A stretch of 64,000 bases of DNA from Puniceicoccus vermicola (GTDB lineage Bacteria > Verrucomicrobiota > Verrucomicrobiia > Opitutales > Puniceicoccaceae), in assembly GCF_014230055.1 (NCBI RefSeq), contig NZ_JACHVA010000052.1:1-64000 (forward strand), written 5' to 3'. Below are positions 53,785 to 62,199 of the stretch, one piece after another. Numbering within the stretch: the first letter of the stretch is position 1; each line of letters starts with the position of its first letter. Position numbers and translations under genes: made by a program. The notes beneath the pieces were generated by a model. That model saw only the letters and a list, made by a program, of their open reading frames with translations. It was not told where the DNA came from and ran no database searches.

Positions 53785-54372
53785 ATGAAGAAAAAATTGT
53801 TTCTTTTCGCCCTGTCTCTCGTTGCCTCCTCTGCTTTTGCAGCGGTCCAGAATGGAGAAGAGGCTCCGGATTTCACTTTGATGGACACCGATGGGGAGGA
53901 GGTCTCCCTCTCTGATTTTGACGGACAGTATGTCGTCTTGGAGTGGCTCAATCACGGGTGCCCCTTCGTAAAGGCGCACTACAATTCCGGAAATATGCAA
54001 TCGCTGCAGGAGGAATATACGGATCAGGACGTTGTTTGGCTCTCCATTGTCTCTTCGGCTCCCGGCAAGCAGGGCCACGACACGGCTGAAGGGCACCAAA
54101 AGACGGCGAAAGAAAAGGGTTCAAATGCCACCGCCATTCTCATGGATGAATCCGGTGAGGTGGGTCAAATGTATGGTGCCAAGACCACTCCGCATATGTT
54201 CATCATCGATCCAGAAGGTGTGCTGATCTACCAAGGAGGCATTGATGATTCACCCCGTGGCGACCCCGCCGAAGCCAACAACTACGTTTCCGCTGCCCTT
54301 GACGCTTCCATGGCCGGAGAAAAAGTTGAGCAGGCCAGCACGCGCCCTTACGGCTGCTCGGTAAAATATTAA
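53785..54372 (+). CDS. Periplasmic peroxiredoxin-like/thioredoxin-fold protein
   Basis: 195 residues. Signal peptide to residue 19 (AFA|AVQN). Thioredoxin-like AhpC/TSA fold: 'GEEAPDFTLMDTDGEEVSLS', then 'VVLEWLNHGCPFVKAHY', where a single Cys (followed by Pro-Phe-Val) replaces the CxxC, typical of the PRX_like1 group. 'TTPHMFIIDPEG' carries the cis-Pro. It probably handles thiol or peroxide chemistry outside the cytoplasm. A hairpin at 54392-54423 (AGCCCGtCT with AGgCGGGCT) may be its terminator. Divergent from cysE. Confidence 0.85.
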   Translation: MKKKLFLFALSLVASSAFAAVQNGEEAPDFTLMDTDGEEVSLSDFDGQYVVLEWLNHGCPFVKAHYNSGNMQSLQEEYTDQDVVWLSIVSSAPGKQGHDTAEGHQKTAKEKGSNATAILMDESGEVGQMYGAKTTPHMFIIDPEGVLIYQGGIDDSPRGDPAEANNYVSAALDASMAGEKVEQASTRPYGCSVKY

Positions 54373-54450
54373 TCGAAAGCTTTCTTCCGAGAGCCCGTCT
54401 TCGGTTTTCCCTGGAGGCGGGCTTTCCGCTAGGCTCGACATTCCAGACTT

Positions 54451-54939
54451 ATGCCATTTCTCCAGACCGAAGCCATCATTCCGCTCCCAAGGGAGGAGGT
54501 CTTTCCCTTTTTCGCGCTGGCTGAGAACCTTGAGAAAATTACCCCCGACTCCCTGAAGTTTGAGATTCTCACTCCTCTCCCAATTGAAATGGAGGAGGGC
54601 GTTCTCATCGATTATCGTCTTCGCATCGGCGGAATCCCGCAATCCTGGCAGACTTTGATCAGCCGATGGGATCCTCCGTTTCAGTTCGTCGACGAACAAA
54701 TGAAGGGCCCCTATCGTAAATGGGTCCACACCCACACCTTTCGGGAATGCGATGCGGGGACGGAAATGACGGACCGGGTCGAATACGAATTGCCATTCGG
54801 TCCCTTGGGGAAAATCGCACACCCCATCATCCGCCGACAGCTCCGAAAGATTTTCACTCACCGCAATGCGGTGATTGGAGACTTCTTCACCATCCCGAAG
54901 TCTTCCGGCATCGTTCGAGGGCCGATCGTCTTTGGTTAA
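54451..54939 (+). CDS. SRPBCC-family (START-like) protein
   Basis: 162 residues. Helix-grip fold typical of SRPBCC proteins: 'LPREEVFPFFALAENLEKIT' at the N-terminus, 'IDYRLRIGGIPQSWQTLISR' and 'FTHRNAVIGDFF' near the end. It resembles the stand-alone domain that is fused to SDR proteins such as YfcH. It binds a hydrophobic ligand in the family; ligand unknown. Single gene 78 bp after the peroxiredoxin-like gene. Confidence 0.85.
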   Translation: MPFLQTEAIIPLPREEVFPFFALAENLEKITPDSLKFEILTPLPIEMEEGVLIDYRLRIGGIPQSWQTLISRWDPPFQFVDEQMKGPYRKWVHTHTFRECDAGTEMTDRVEYELPFGPLGKIAHPIIRRQLRKIFTHRNAVIGDFFTIPKSSGIVRGPIVFG

Positions 54940-55048
54940 TCGCCCGCGCGTAAATCGTAAAAAGCCATTTTGAAGTGCTCAATGGTTTGGGTTGGAACGA
55001 GTTGACGTCGCGACTCCTCTCGCGGTCAAAGGGCAGGGAATCCCGTTT

Positions 55049-56155
55049 CTATTGGTTTCCCGGTGGAGAGTAGCCGAGCTCTTCCAAAGTTTTTCGCAAG
55101 AGGGGGCGGAGCTCCCGGGCTAGGTCTTTGTTGGCGTAGCCGACCCAAGCGACGGGACTGGTCGTATCGAGCGGGGATTGCAGGGGATTTCCCCAAGGAT
55201 CTTCTATAATACAGCCGGAAGCGCGGGCGATGGGGAGGCAAGCGAGGTCGTAGGGGTGACAGGTGAGGGCCTCGGGCAAACCCAACCGGGCGAACACCAA
55301 AGGACGAAGATCGGCGACCAGACGGTCCCTTCCGGCGAGGAGTTCGAAAAGTTGACCTCCTGAAGAGATGTATTGGTCCGTGAAGACCAGCGGCGTTGCG
55401 GAGGGAATCTCTGGGAGATGCTTCCGGAGAAATGTCGACTCGATCTCTTGGATCGCTTCGCGACCTTCGGGAAAGTAGGCAGCGAAACTCGCAAATCCGT
55501 GTCGCAGGTCGGTTGCCCGGGAGGGCCGGAGGAAGATGGTTTGAGGTTTCTCCGCGGTGCCGAAGTCGCGGATGGTTTCACAATGGAAAACGCCCGGTAC
55601 GGTTTCCCAAGAGCAGGCACTGTCGGAAATTTGCTGGCGGCTGGTCGGAATCTCTATCATCGCTCCGGCTCGGAGGTCTGCGAGTGTTGGGAGCATGTCA
55701 GCTTGGTCCCCGGCCTCGGCGGCTCCGGCCTCGGCGGCGCCAGCCTCGGCGGCGCCAGCCTCGGCGGCCCCGGCCAACATCCAGGCTGAGCGTTTGTCAT
55801 ACATGAGACCGCGTGTTCCGTCGATGGGGTCGATGAGAATGGTAATGATTTTCTCGGGGGCGTTCCGGGGAAACCGTTCGCCGGTCTCGTCCCCGAGACC
55901 TTCGGCAATTACGTCGGCCGGATATTCCTCGGGCCAGTTTTTCTCAAACCAGTCGATGAGGACTTCTTCGCTGATGCGGTCAATTTGGTAGATCGTGTCG
56001 GCCGAGGTAACGCGGTGGATCGCCGCCGAATTCGCCTGCGGGTTGCGATCTCGTTCCTCGCGGATGCCTTCGCGGATGGAGGATCCCAGATCGAAGAGGA
56101 GCCGGGCGATTCGCTTCCAATCCTCTGGGCCCAATCTTACCGGGTGCTTGCTCAC
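55049..56155 (-). CDS. Inositol monophosphatase-family protein with Ala/Glu repeat insertion
   Basis: 368 residues. IMPase motifs: metal site 'IAEGLGDETGE', 'ILIDPIDGTRGLM' (D-P-I-D-G-T) and 'CHPYDLACLPIARASGC' (second Asp). All metal ligands appear present. Directly after 'SAWMLAGAA' is a run of AGAAE repeats, encoded by four tandem 15-bp units. Substrate unknown: inositol phosphate, histidinol phosphate or 3'-phosphoadenosine phosphate are all possible in this fold. Its start overlaps the coaX stop (ATGA), so it is the last gene of the operon. Confidence 0.85.
   Translation of the reverse strand: MSKHPVRLGPEDWKRIARLLFDLGSSIREGIREERDRNPQANSAAIHRVTSADTIYQIDRISEEVLIDWFEKNWPEEYPADVIAEGLGDETGERFPRNAPEKIITILIDPIDGTRGLMYDKRSAWMLAGAAEAGAAEAGAAEAGAAEAGDQADMLPTLADLRAGAMIEIPTSRQQISDSACSWETVPGVFHCETIRDFGTAEKPQTIFLRPSRATDLRHGFASFAAYFPEGREAIQEIESTFLRKHLPEIPSATPLVFTDQYISSGGQLFELLAGRDRLVADLRPLVFARLGLPEALTCHPYDLACLPIARASGCIIEDPWGNPLQSPLDTTSPVAWVGYANKDLARELRPLLRKTLEELGYSPPGNQ
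55710..55769. repeat. 15-bp tandem repeat inside the IMPase-like gene
   Basis: Four units of the type CCGGCCTCGGCGGCG (variants with A for G and a changed last base), 55710-55769, plus a partial fifth. Fifteen bases equal five codons, so gain or loss of a unit keeps the frame and adds or removes AGAAE. Confidence 0.95.
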
Positions 56156-56946
56156 TTGGACTTAGACCCTGAGGGTAGTCCGAGCAGGTCGGGAGCCCGG
56201 CTGAGAACTCCTTCGAGAGTGAGGTGTGGGAAGAACGGTAGGCCACCGATCCAGCTTTCCTTGACCCAATTGAAGCTGCCACCGGTCACGAGCACTTTAG
56301 GTTCGCGGCCATCGATCGTGACGATCTCCTCCGTTGTGGTCGCGACGAGTTCACGAATCATTCCGGCAAAGCCTTTTGTGCAGCCGACTTCCATCGCTTC
56401 CTCGGTGGAGCGACCGATGCCGGTTCGGCGATGAATTCGGCTGAGGTCGAGGGGCGGAAGCAGAGCCGTTTTCTCAGTTAGGTATTCCGAGAGGAAGGCA
56501 AAACCGGGAGCGATCGCGCCCCCTTCATATCCATTTGTAGCGGTTATCGCGTCGAGAGTCACCGCAGTGCCCATGTCGATCACGATGAAGGGAGGCTCGG
56601 CATGGATAAGCCCTCCGAGAGCATTGGCAAGGCGGTCGGGGCCGAGCTGGGTCGGTTTTGGATAGTGAATCCGGAGAGGGCCGACGCGCTCGTGCGTCAA
56701 AAATTCGCAGGGGATGCTGGCCTCCTCTGATTGCTCTTTCAGAACTTGGCTCACCCGGGGAACGACGGAACATGCGATGACTCCATCGGGGGCAGGGTGA
56801 GGACTGTTGGGCTGGAGAAGGGGACGAAAGTCGAGGGCGTCACCGCGGGAGGTGAGATTGCCGTGGGCGATTAAGTTCTCATCGGAGAACAATCCCCAGT
56901 GGGCACGGCTGTTTCCAATATCGACGGTGAGGATCGTTGCGCTCAT
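56152..56946 (-). CDS. coaX: Type III pantothenate kinase
   Basis: 264 residues, usual length. ASKHA motifs: 'TILTVDIGNSRAHWGLF' (phosphate 1, Asp9), 'QLGPDRLANALGG' (substrate site GxDR), 'FIVIDMGTAVTLDAI' (phosphate 2), 'YEGGAIAPGFAFLSEYL' (adenosine side). It phosphorylates pantothenate, the first step of coenzyme A synthesis, using a monovalent cation. Overlaps the IMPase-like gene by 4 bp; thrH lies 43 bp upstream. Confidence 0.95.
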   Translation of the reverse strand: MSATILTVDIGNSRAHWGLFSDENLIAHGNLTSRGDALDFRPLLQPNSPHPAPDGVIACSVVPRVSQVLKEQSEEASIPCEFLTHERVGPLRIHYPKPTQLGPDRLANALGGLIHAEPPFIVIDMGTAVTLDAITATNGYEGGAIAPGFAFLSEYLTEKTALLPPLDLSRIHRRTGIGRSTEEAMEVGCTKGFAGMIRELVATTTEEIVTIDGREPKVLVTGGSFNWVKESWIGGLPFFPHLTLEGVLSRAPDLLGLPSGSKSK

Positions 56947-56989
56947 GGGGGCGAGAATATGGTTCGCGACCAGAATCGATGAAACTCGA

Positions 56990-57595
56990 TTAGCTTTGCA
57001 GAAGCGGCTCGAGGTAGCCCCGCAATTGTTCGTGGGTTTCCGCTACGGGCCAGTCTGGCTTTTCATTTCGCAGGGATTCCGGGGGCCGAAAGAGAATCGC
57101 TTGGTCTGATGACTCGAGCATGCTCACGTCGTTGTAAGAATCCCCTGCGGCGAAGATTTGAAAGCCAAGCCCGCGGAAGGCCTCCACCGCCCGACGCTTC
57201 TGATCTTGCTGGCGGAGGCGATAATCGGTGATCCAGCCATCCTGGTCGATGACGAGCTCGTGGCAAAAGAGGGTGGGGTGTCCCAGTTGAGCCATCAGAG
57301 GGCCGGCGAACTGAGCAAAGGTGTCGGAAAGGATGATCACCCGTGTCTGAGCGCTTAGCCAAGAAATGAACTCACGGGCTCCCTCCAAAGGCTGCATTTC
57401 ACTGATGACCTGGTGGATCGTCTCGACCCGGATTCCGTTCTCGCGGAGGATATCCAGACGGTAACGCATCAGGACGTCGTAGTCCGGCTCGTCACGAGTG
57501 GTGCGGAGAAGGGCGTGGATACCTGTGCGTTTAGCCAGGCTCACCCAGATTTCAGGGACGAGAACTCCTTCAAGGTCGAGCGTTACCAGATGCAT
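56990..57595 (-). CDS. thrH: ThrH phosphoserine phosphatase/homoserine phosphotransferase
   Basis: 201 residues. HAD-superfamily motifs: 'LDLEGVLVPEIW' (Asp7, D-x-E-G-V as in ThrH), 'TTRDEPDYDVLMRYRLDIL' (cap), 'VIILSDTFAQFAGPL' (motif II) and 'AAGDSYNDVSML' (motif III). In Pseudomonas ThrH dephosphorylates phosphoserine and can pass the phosphate to homoserine. ATG 57595 matches the known ThrH start; ATG 57604 is three codons earlier. It is in an operon with a 2-hydroxyacid dehydrogenase and others, pointing to serine or one-carbon metabolism. Confidence 0.93.
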   Translation of the reverse strand: MHLVTLDLEGVLVPEIWVSLAKRTGIHALLRTTRDEPDYDVLMRYRLDILRENGIRVETIHQVISEMQPLEGAREFISWLSAQTRVIILSDTFAQFAGPLMAQLGHPTLFCHELVIDQDGWITDYRLRQQDQKRRAVEAFRGLGFQIFAAGDSYNDVSMLESSDQAILFRPPESLRNEKPDWPVAETHEQLRGYLEPLLQS

Positions 57596-57648
57596 GGGCA
57601 CCATTCCCGCTTTCTCGTCGTCCGAAGTCAAGCAACTGCGCAGCGTTC

Positions 57649-57981
57649 CTAATATCGGGGAATCGATGGATCGATCTCGTGAGACCACGCATCAATCCCC
57701 CCGGACATGGATTGGGCTTGCTCAAAACCTTTTCTTCGGAGAAATCCGGTAACTTGCAGGCTCCGCATCCCATGGTGACAGTAGACGATCAGTGGCTGGT
57801 CGCGTGGAATTTCTGACCACTTCTCGCTGATACTTTGCATTGGCAGGTGGAGATCCGGCTCCAGATGGGCGGTTTGCACTTCGAAGGCTTCGCGAACGTC
57901 GAGGAAAAGCAGATTTTCTTCGGCTTTTCGCCGAGCATAAGCTTCGGAGACGCTGACTTCGGTTGGGAGGGATTTGTTCAT
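57649..57981 (-). CDS. Single-domain rhodanese
   Basis: 110 residues. Rhodanese homology domain: 'LLFLDVREAFEVQTAHL', the active-site loop 'PLIVYCHHGMRS' (Cys68, six-residue loop CHHGMR), and 'VTGFLRRKGFEQAQSMSGGI'. Single-domain rhodaneses carry sulfane sulfur for sulfur transfer or thiosulfate use. ATG 57981 is chosen where homology begins. It lies 35 bp after the dehydrogenase and 53 bp before thrH, same strand. Confidence 0.92.
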   Translation of the reverse strand: MNKSLPTEVSVSEAYARRKAEENLLFLDVREAFEVQTAHLEPDLHLPMQSISEKWSEIPRDQPLIVYCHHGMRSLQVTGFLRRKGFEQAQSMSGGIDAWSHEIDPSIPRY

Positions 57982-58016
57982 CGGAAATCTGAGGACGGGT
58001 TCGAGTTGCGGCGGAA

Positions 58017-58994
58017 CTAGACGGTATTCTGGGGGCGCTCGGCCAGAAAGGCGGAGATGTTCGACGCGAGTGTGGCCATGAGGCGGGTCCGCGCTTCGGT
58101 GCTGGCCCAAGCCACATGGGGAGTAATTGCAGTGCGAGGTGCCTTGAGCAGGGGATTATCGATTGAGGGGGGCTCCGTCGAGGTGACGTCTGCCCCGTAT
58201 CCGCCGAGTTTCCCGCTTTGGAGAGCTTCGGCAACCGCGTCTTCGTCGATGAGCGGCCCGCGTCCAGTGTTGAGGAGAAAGGCCCCATCCTTCATCGATT
58301 CCAGTGCTTCAGAATCGATCCACTTTTCGGTTTCGGTTGTCAAAGGGCAGTGCAACGAGATGACGTCGGCTCGGTGAAGAAACTCCTCTTTCTCGAGCCA
58401 CTCGCAGGCGAAATCGGTTTTCTTTTTCGAGCGGGAATGCACGAGGATATTCATTCCCAAGGCGGCGGCGATTCTCGCCGTGGCCTGAGCAATATCACCG
58501 CAGCCGACGATGCCAAAATTCTTATCGGCAAGCTCGATGATCGGTCCGGCCGTGATCGAAAAATCGGGTTGATTGGACCACTTGCCCGAACGGGAGAGTT
58601 CCGCTTGAGCAGAGAGTTTAGTGGCCAATTCCAGTAGCAAAGCGATCGCATGCTGGGCCACCGTAGGGGTCGAGTAGGAGGGGACGTTGGAAACGGTGAT
58701 CCCGAGTTCACGAGCCGCTTCCAAATCAACCGCATTGGTTCCCGTGCTCATGAGCCCGATGTAGCGTAGATTCGGGAGTTGCTGGAGAATTTCTTTGTGC
58801 AGAACGACCTTGTTGGTCAACAGGATCGAGGTCTCCGAGGCGCGCTCAAGAATTTCTTCAGGTTTGGTCCTCGGATAGAGTGTAACCGACCCCAGTTCGC
58901 TCAAGGGTTTCCAAGAGGGGTGTGCGGAATCGGACTGATCCACCGTGAGCGGTGAGGTCGTGTAGGCGTCCAGAACGACAATCGATGGCTTCAT
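58017..58994 (-). CDS. D-2-hydroxyacid dehydrogenase (glycerate/hydroxypyruvate reductase-like)
   Basis: 325 residues. NAD-binding fold: 'KNFGIVGCGDIAQATARIAA' (G-x-G-x2-A). Catalytic residues: Arg in 'LLNTGRGPLIDE', Glu in 'VTSTEPPS', His in 'ITPHVAWAS'. The family reduces 2-keto acids; similarity is closest in shape to glycerate dehydrogenase (HprA). With thrH this suggests glycine/serine or glyoxylate metabolism. ATG 58994 begins the homologous part. It is the first gene of the apparent five-gene operon. Confidence 0.9.
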   Translation of the reverse strand: MKPSIVVLDAYTTSPLTVDQSDSAHPSWKPLSELGSVTLYPRTKPEEILERASETSILLTNKVVLHKEILQQLPNLRYIGLMSTGTNAVDLEAARELGITVSNVPSYSTPTVAQHAIALLLELATKLSAQAELSRSGKWSNQPDFSITAGPIIELADKNFGIVGCGDIAQATARIAAALGMNILVHSRSKKKTDFACEWLEKEEFLHRADVISLHCPLTTETEKWIDSEALESMKDGAFLLNTGRGPLIDEDAVAEALQSGKLGGYGADVTSTEPPSIDNPLLKAPRTAITPHVAWASTEARTRLMATLASNISAFLAERPQNTV

Positions 58995-59120
58995 TCGAAT
59001 AAGGTAGAGGGAGCGGAATCCCAAAGACGAGACTCTTCTGGTTTTCGCATTGATTGCAGGGCGGAATCCTCGCCTCTCGGAGAGTTTCGGGAAGAGTCAA
59101 TAAACCGCTCATGCCTGATA

Positions 59121-59148
59121 TGTTAACCTGATGAAATTTAAGTTAACA
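59121..59148. promoter_or_regulatory. Inverted repeat TGTTAAC ... GTTAACA upstream of the TonB-dependent receptor
   Basis: Perfect 7-bp arms (59121-59127 and 59142-59148) with a 14-bp spacer, 38 bp before the receptor ATG. It is probably an operator or part of the promoter. No cobalamin riboswitch was recognised in 59025-59185. Confidence 0.4.
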
Positions 59149-59185
59149 CTTGCATTCGGTTCCTACCTTTTCTTGAAACGATAGG

Positions 59186-61015
59186 ATGCGTATACGAGCC
59201 ATTACCTTGCTGGGTTCTTTTTGCTCCCTTGCCACTGCTGCGGATGTAGCCATCGATGCGGTATCCCCGCCGGTATTATTGCCTGCAGTGGCGACCCCTT
59301 CGGCTACCTATGAGACTCCGGTTTCGGCGCTGCAGTTCGATCCGCGGGTCGATGTGCAAGGTCGTCTTTTCAACGAAGCGCAGGCGGATGTGACGGTACG
59401 GGGTGGTACCTTCGAAAGCACGGGTTTTGTCTTGGGAGCAGCGACTTTATTGGACCCGCAAACAGGTCACTATTTCGCGGATATCCCCGTCCCAACCGCA
59501 ATGCTTCTCGAGCCGACCATTCAAACGGGCTCGGAGAATACTTTGGGGTCATTCAACTCGACTGCCGGTTCGATCCGTTGGGGATGGGCACCCGTCAGGG
59601 AAGGGGGCCAGATTCTGGTGGGTTTCAGTCAGCACGATGGAAATACGCAGGAACTCCTGGGAGGCGTTGGTATCGGCACGGACCCTTGGGGAGGAGAATG
59701 GCTCGTCGACGGGAATTTTGCCCATTCGGAAGGAGATGGTGATTTGGACTACGCCGACCACCAGTTTCATCGGTATTCCGGAAGGGTGCAGCGGAGGAGT
59801 GATGTTACCCAGACGGATCTCTTCGCTGGATACCAGCACAAGGTCTTCGGCCTGCAAAATCTTTACGCAGCTCCTTATGACTCTTACGAAAAGGAAGATG
59901 TCGAGACTCGTCTCTTTTTACTGAATCATCGATACACCCCTGACGAAGACCAATGGCTGGAACTGACGGGTTACTATCGCCGGAACAACGACGATTACGA
60001 TTTCAACCGATTCAGCCCGAACTCCGGAAACCCTTTTGTTCATGAGACAAATAATGGGGGAGGAGCATTGAAAGGGTCTCAGCCGATCGGAGAATATCAG
60101 CTCCTCTACGGTGCGGAGATTTACGCAGACAGCATCGACAGTACCTCGCTCAACTTCGGACCTTACGATTCCCAGATTCTCGGATCGGCAAGCCTGGCCG
60201 GAAAACGCAGTTGGGAGGCGGACGAAGGAATCTGGACTGCACTGTTGGGAGCCAAATGGGATGACTCGAATCATTTTGACGGCGAAGTTCTCCCCGTCTC
60301 TCGCTTGGAATATAGGCAAGTCGACGACTATGGAGATGGATGGAACGCTTACGCGGACATCTCGGGAGCCAGTCAAGTCCCCGGCTACACGGCGGTAGCA
60401 TCCTCTCCCAATGGCGGAATCTTCCGGGGAAATCCCGACCTGGGACGGGAAACCTCATGGAGCTTCTCGCTAGGAGGAGGGGTAGACGAGGGTCCTTGGT
60501 CCATAGACTCAGCAGTGTTCGCCCGTCGGGATGACAACCTCTCCGACTGGACCTACAACACGAATAGTGGAGCCGCCCGCACCGCGAACCCCATCGACCT
60601 ATGGGTCTACGGCCTAGAGCTTCTGGGGCGCTACGGATGGGAGTCTGGAACCGTCTCCCTCGGATATGCCTGGCTCGAAAAGGACGAGGACTACGGCTCG
60701 ACCGAAGTCGACGCCAGCTTCTACGCCTTAAACTACCCCGAGCATCGCGTGACCCTAACCCTTCAGTGGGATTTGACCTCCTGGCTAGCTCTGCAAACCG
60801 ACACCGAATGGAGACTCCAGAGAGAAAACATTCTCCGCGAATCGAGCGATACCGCCCTGCTGACAGACCTAGCTTTCCGATTCCAAACCGAGAAACTCCC
60901 CGGAGCCGAACTTTGGGTAGGAGTCTGGAACCTATGGGACGACGACTTCCAAGAAGTCCCCGGCGTCCCCAGAGAAGGGCAAACCTTCTTCGCCAATCTC
61001 GCCTACCACTTTTAA
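59186..61015 (+). CDS. TonB-dependent outer-membrane receptor
   Basis: 609 residues. Signal peptide to about residue 19 (ATA|ADVA). The plug domain has 'DVQGRLFNEAQADVTVRGG' and 'ATLLDPQTGHYFADIPVP', matching the plug pattern of receptors with 'DPQTGH'. A 22-strand barrel follows, ending 'FFANLAYHF' (C-terminal Phe). It imports a bulky substrate using TonB; the substrate cannot be read from sequence. The N-terminal plug part and TonB box are short (about 30 residues before the plug), so the usual TonB box is not evident. Stand-alone gene. Confidence 0.85.
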   Translation: MRIRAITLLGSFCSLATAADVAIDAVSPPVLLPAVATPSATYETPVSALQFDPRVDVQGRLFNEAQADVTVRGGTFESTGFVLGAATLLDPQTGHYFADIPVPTAMLLEPTIQTGSENTLGSFNSTAGSIRWGWAPVREGGQILVGFSQHDGNTQELLGGVGIGTDPWGGEWLVDGNFAHSEGDGDLDYADHQFHRYSGRVQRRSDVTQTDLFAGYQHKVFGLQNLYAAPYDSYEKEDVETRLFLLNHRYTPDEDQWLELTGYYRRNNDDYDFNRFSPNSGNPFVHETNNGGGALKGSQPIGEYQLLYGAEIYADSIDSTSLNFGPYDSQILGSASLAGKRSWEADEGIWTALLGAKWDDSNHFDGEVLPVSRLEYRQVDDYGDGWNAYADISGASQVPGYTAVASSPNGGIFRGNPDLGRETSWSFSLGGGVDEGPWSIDSAVFARRDDNLSDWTYNTNSGAARTANPIDLWVYGLELLGRYGWESGTVSLGYAWLEKDEDYGSTEVDASFYALNYPEHRVTLTLQWDLTSWLALQTDTEWRLQRENILRESSDTALLTDLAFRFQTEKLPGAELWVGVWNLWDDDFQEVPGVPREGQTFFANLAYHF

Positions 61016-61046
61016 GTGACGGCCAATCGAGTTTTTTCCCCTGGCT

Positions 61047-61082
61047 GGAGATGTCGAATGGAAATGGCAGTTCGGCATCTCC
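61047..61082. repeat. Hairpin upstream of the RAYT gene
   Basis: GGAGATGtCGAA (61047-61058) pairs with TTCGgCATCTCC (61071-61082), 12-bp stem with one T-G pair and a 12-base loop. No T-run follows, so it is a weak terminator candidate for the receptor gene. Lying 74 bp before a REP-associated transposase start, it may be a REP-type element. Confidence 0.55.
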
Positions 61083-61155
61083 TTCGTTTCGGGGTAGATT
61101 AATAAACCAGGTTTAAAAATTTGATCTCCATTTGAAAGTCTGCTCTGCTGAGACC

Positions 61156-62106
61156 ATGAGAAGAAAACGGATGCGCCTCGATGGACAGACAGCTTACTAC
61201 CATGTGATGAGTCGGACAGTGAATGGGGAGGCTCTCTTTGGGGATCGGGAGAGGGAGGTTTTGCGGAAAATGATTTGGCAGGTGGCTGATTTCTCGGGGA
61301 TTCGGGTGGTTACTTATGCGGTGATGAAGAACCATTTTCATATTTTGGTGGAGGTGCCGGCGGAGGTTAGTATTTCAGACGAGGAGTTGGTTCGTCGGTA
61401 TCGTCGGCTTTATCCGAAGCCTACGCCTTGGAACCCGATGCCGGCGGAGGTGTTGGAGGGGCATCTTCGGGATAATTCTTTGGAGGGGATGGACTTGCGG
61501 AAGAGTCTGTTGCGACGGATGGGGGATGTTTCTTGGATGATGAAGACTCTGAAGCAGCGGTTTGCGATGTGGTTTAATCGATCGCGGGATCGCTTTGGGC
61601 CGCTTTGGTGTGAGCGGTTTAAGAGTGTCCTGGTGGAAGGGGATCGTTGGGCTTTGCGGACGGTGGCTGCCTATATTGACCTGAATGCGGTTCGGGCGGG
61701 GTTGGTGTCAGACCCTAAGGATTATCGGTTTTGTGGGTATGCCGAGGCACTGGGCGGGAGTCGGATGGCTCGGGCTGGGCTTTCTGTGGTGGATAAGGAT
61801 TTGGCTGGGTATCGGCAGACTTTGTATGGGGTCGGAGCCGGGGAGAAGGCTGAGAAGTGCTCGATTTCGCGGGAAGAAGCGGTGCGGGTGTTGGAAGAGG
61901 AGAAGGGGAAATTGCCTCTGTCCGTCGTTTTGCGGTGCCGGGTGCGTTATTTTACCGACGGGATGGTGCTGGGTTCGCCCTCGTTTGTGGAGGAGCAGGT
62001 GCAGGGAGATCCGGGGACGCGTCCGAAGCGGGCGCATGCGATGAGCGGGACCGACTGGGGTGGTTTGGCTGTTGGGACCGGGCTGCGGAAGGGTTTGTTC
62101 CGGTAG
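61156..62106 (+). CDS. REP-associated tyrosine transposase (RAYT, Y1_Tnp)
   Basis: 316 residues. Y1/HUH transposase domain: HUH motif 'VMKNHFHILVEVP' (His60, His62), 'RRLYPKPTPWNPMP', 'FAMWFNRSRDRFGPLWCERF', and catalytic Tyr173 in 'VAAYIDLNAVRAGLV', the classic RAYT signature. RAYTs are single-copy domesticated transposases that mobilise REP palindromes. ATG 61156 is chosen; TTG 61132 is upstream. Hairpin elements lie on both sides (61047-61082 and 62121-62192). The C-terminal part (about 200-316) is an extra domain of unknown role. Confidence 0.92.
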   Translation: MRRKRMRLDGQTAYYHVMSRTVNGEALFGDREREVLRKMIWQVADFSGIRVVTYAVMKNHFHILVEVPAEVSISDEELVRRYRRLYPKPTPWNPMPAEVLEGHLRDNSLEGMDLRKSLLRRMGDVSWMMKTLKQRFAMWFNRSRDRFGPLWCERFKSVLVEGDRWALRTVAAYIDLNAVRAGLVSDPKDYRFCGYAEALGGSRMARAGLSVVDKDLAGYRQTLYGVGAGEKAEKCSISREEAVRVLEEEKGKLPLSVVLRCRVRYFTDGMVLGSPSFVEEQVQGDPGTRPKRAHAMSGTDWGGLAVGTGLRKGLFR

Positions 62107-62120
62107 TTTTGCTTTTTCCG

Positions 62121-62192
62121 CATTGCTTGGAGTACATTCGAAAACTGATTTGCTCCTGCTATTGCCACGGAGCCCAGTTTTCCCAAGCATTG
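62121..62192. repeat. Nested hairpin element downstream of the RAYT gene
   Basis: Outer arms CATTGCTTGG (62121-62130) and CCAAGCATTG (62183-62192), 9 of 10 paired. Inner arms GAAAACTG (62140-62147) and CAGTTTTC (62175-62182), perfect. The right arms are contiguous, the left arms are 9 bases apart, giving a long bulged hairpin. It ends 7 bp before the next start codon, so it might also be a leader structure of that gene. Confidence 0.55.
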
Positions 62193-62199
62193 AGATTCG

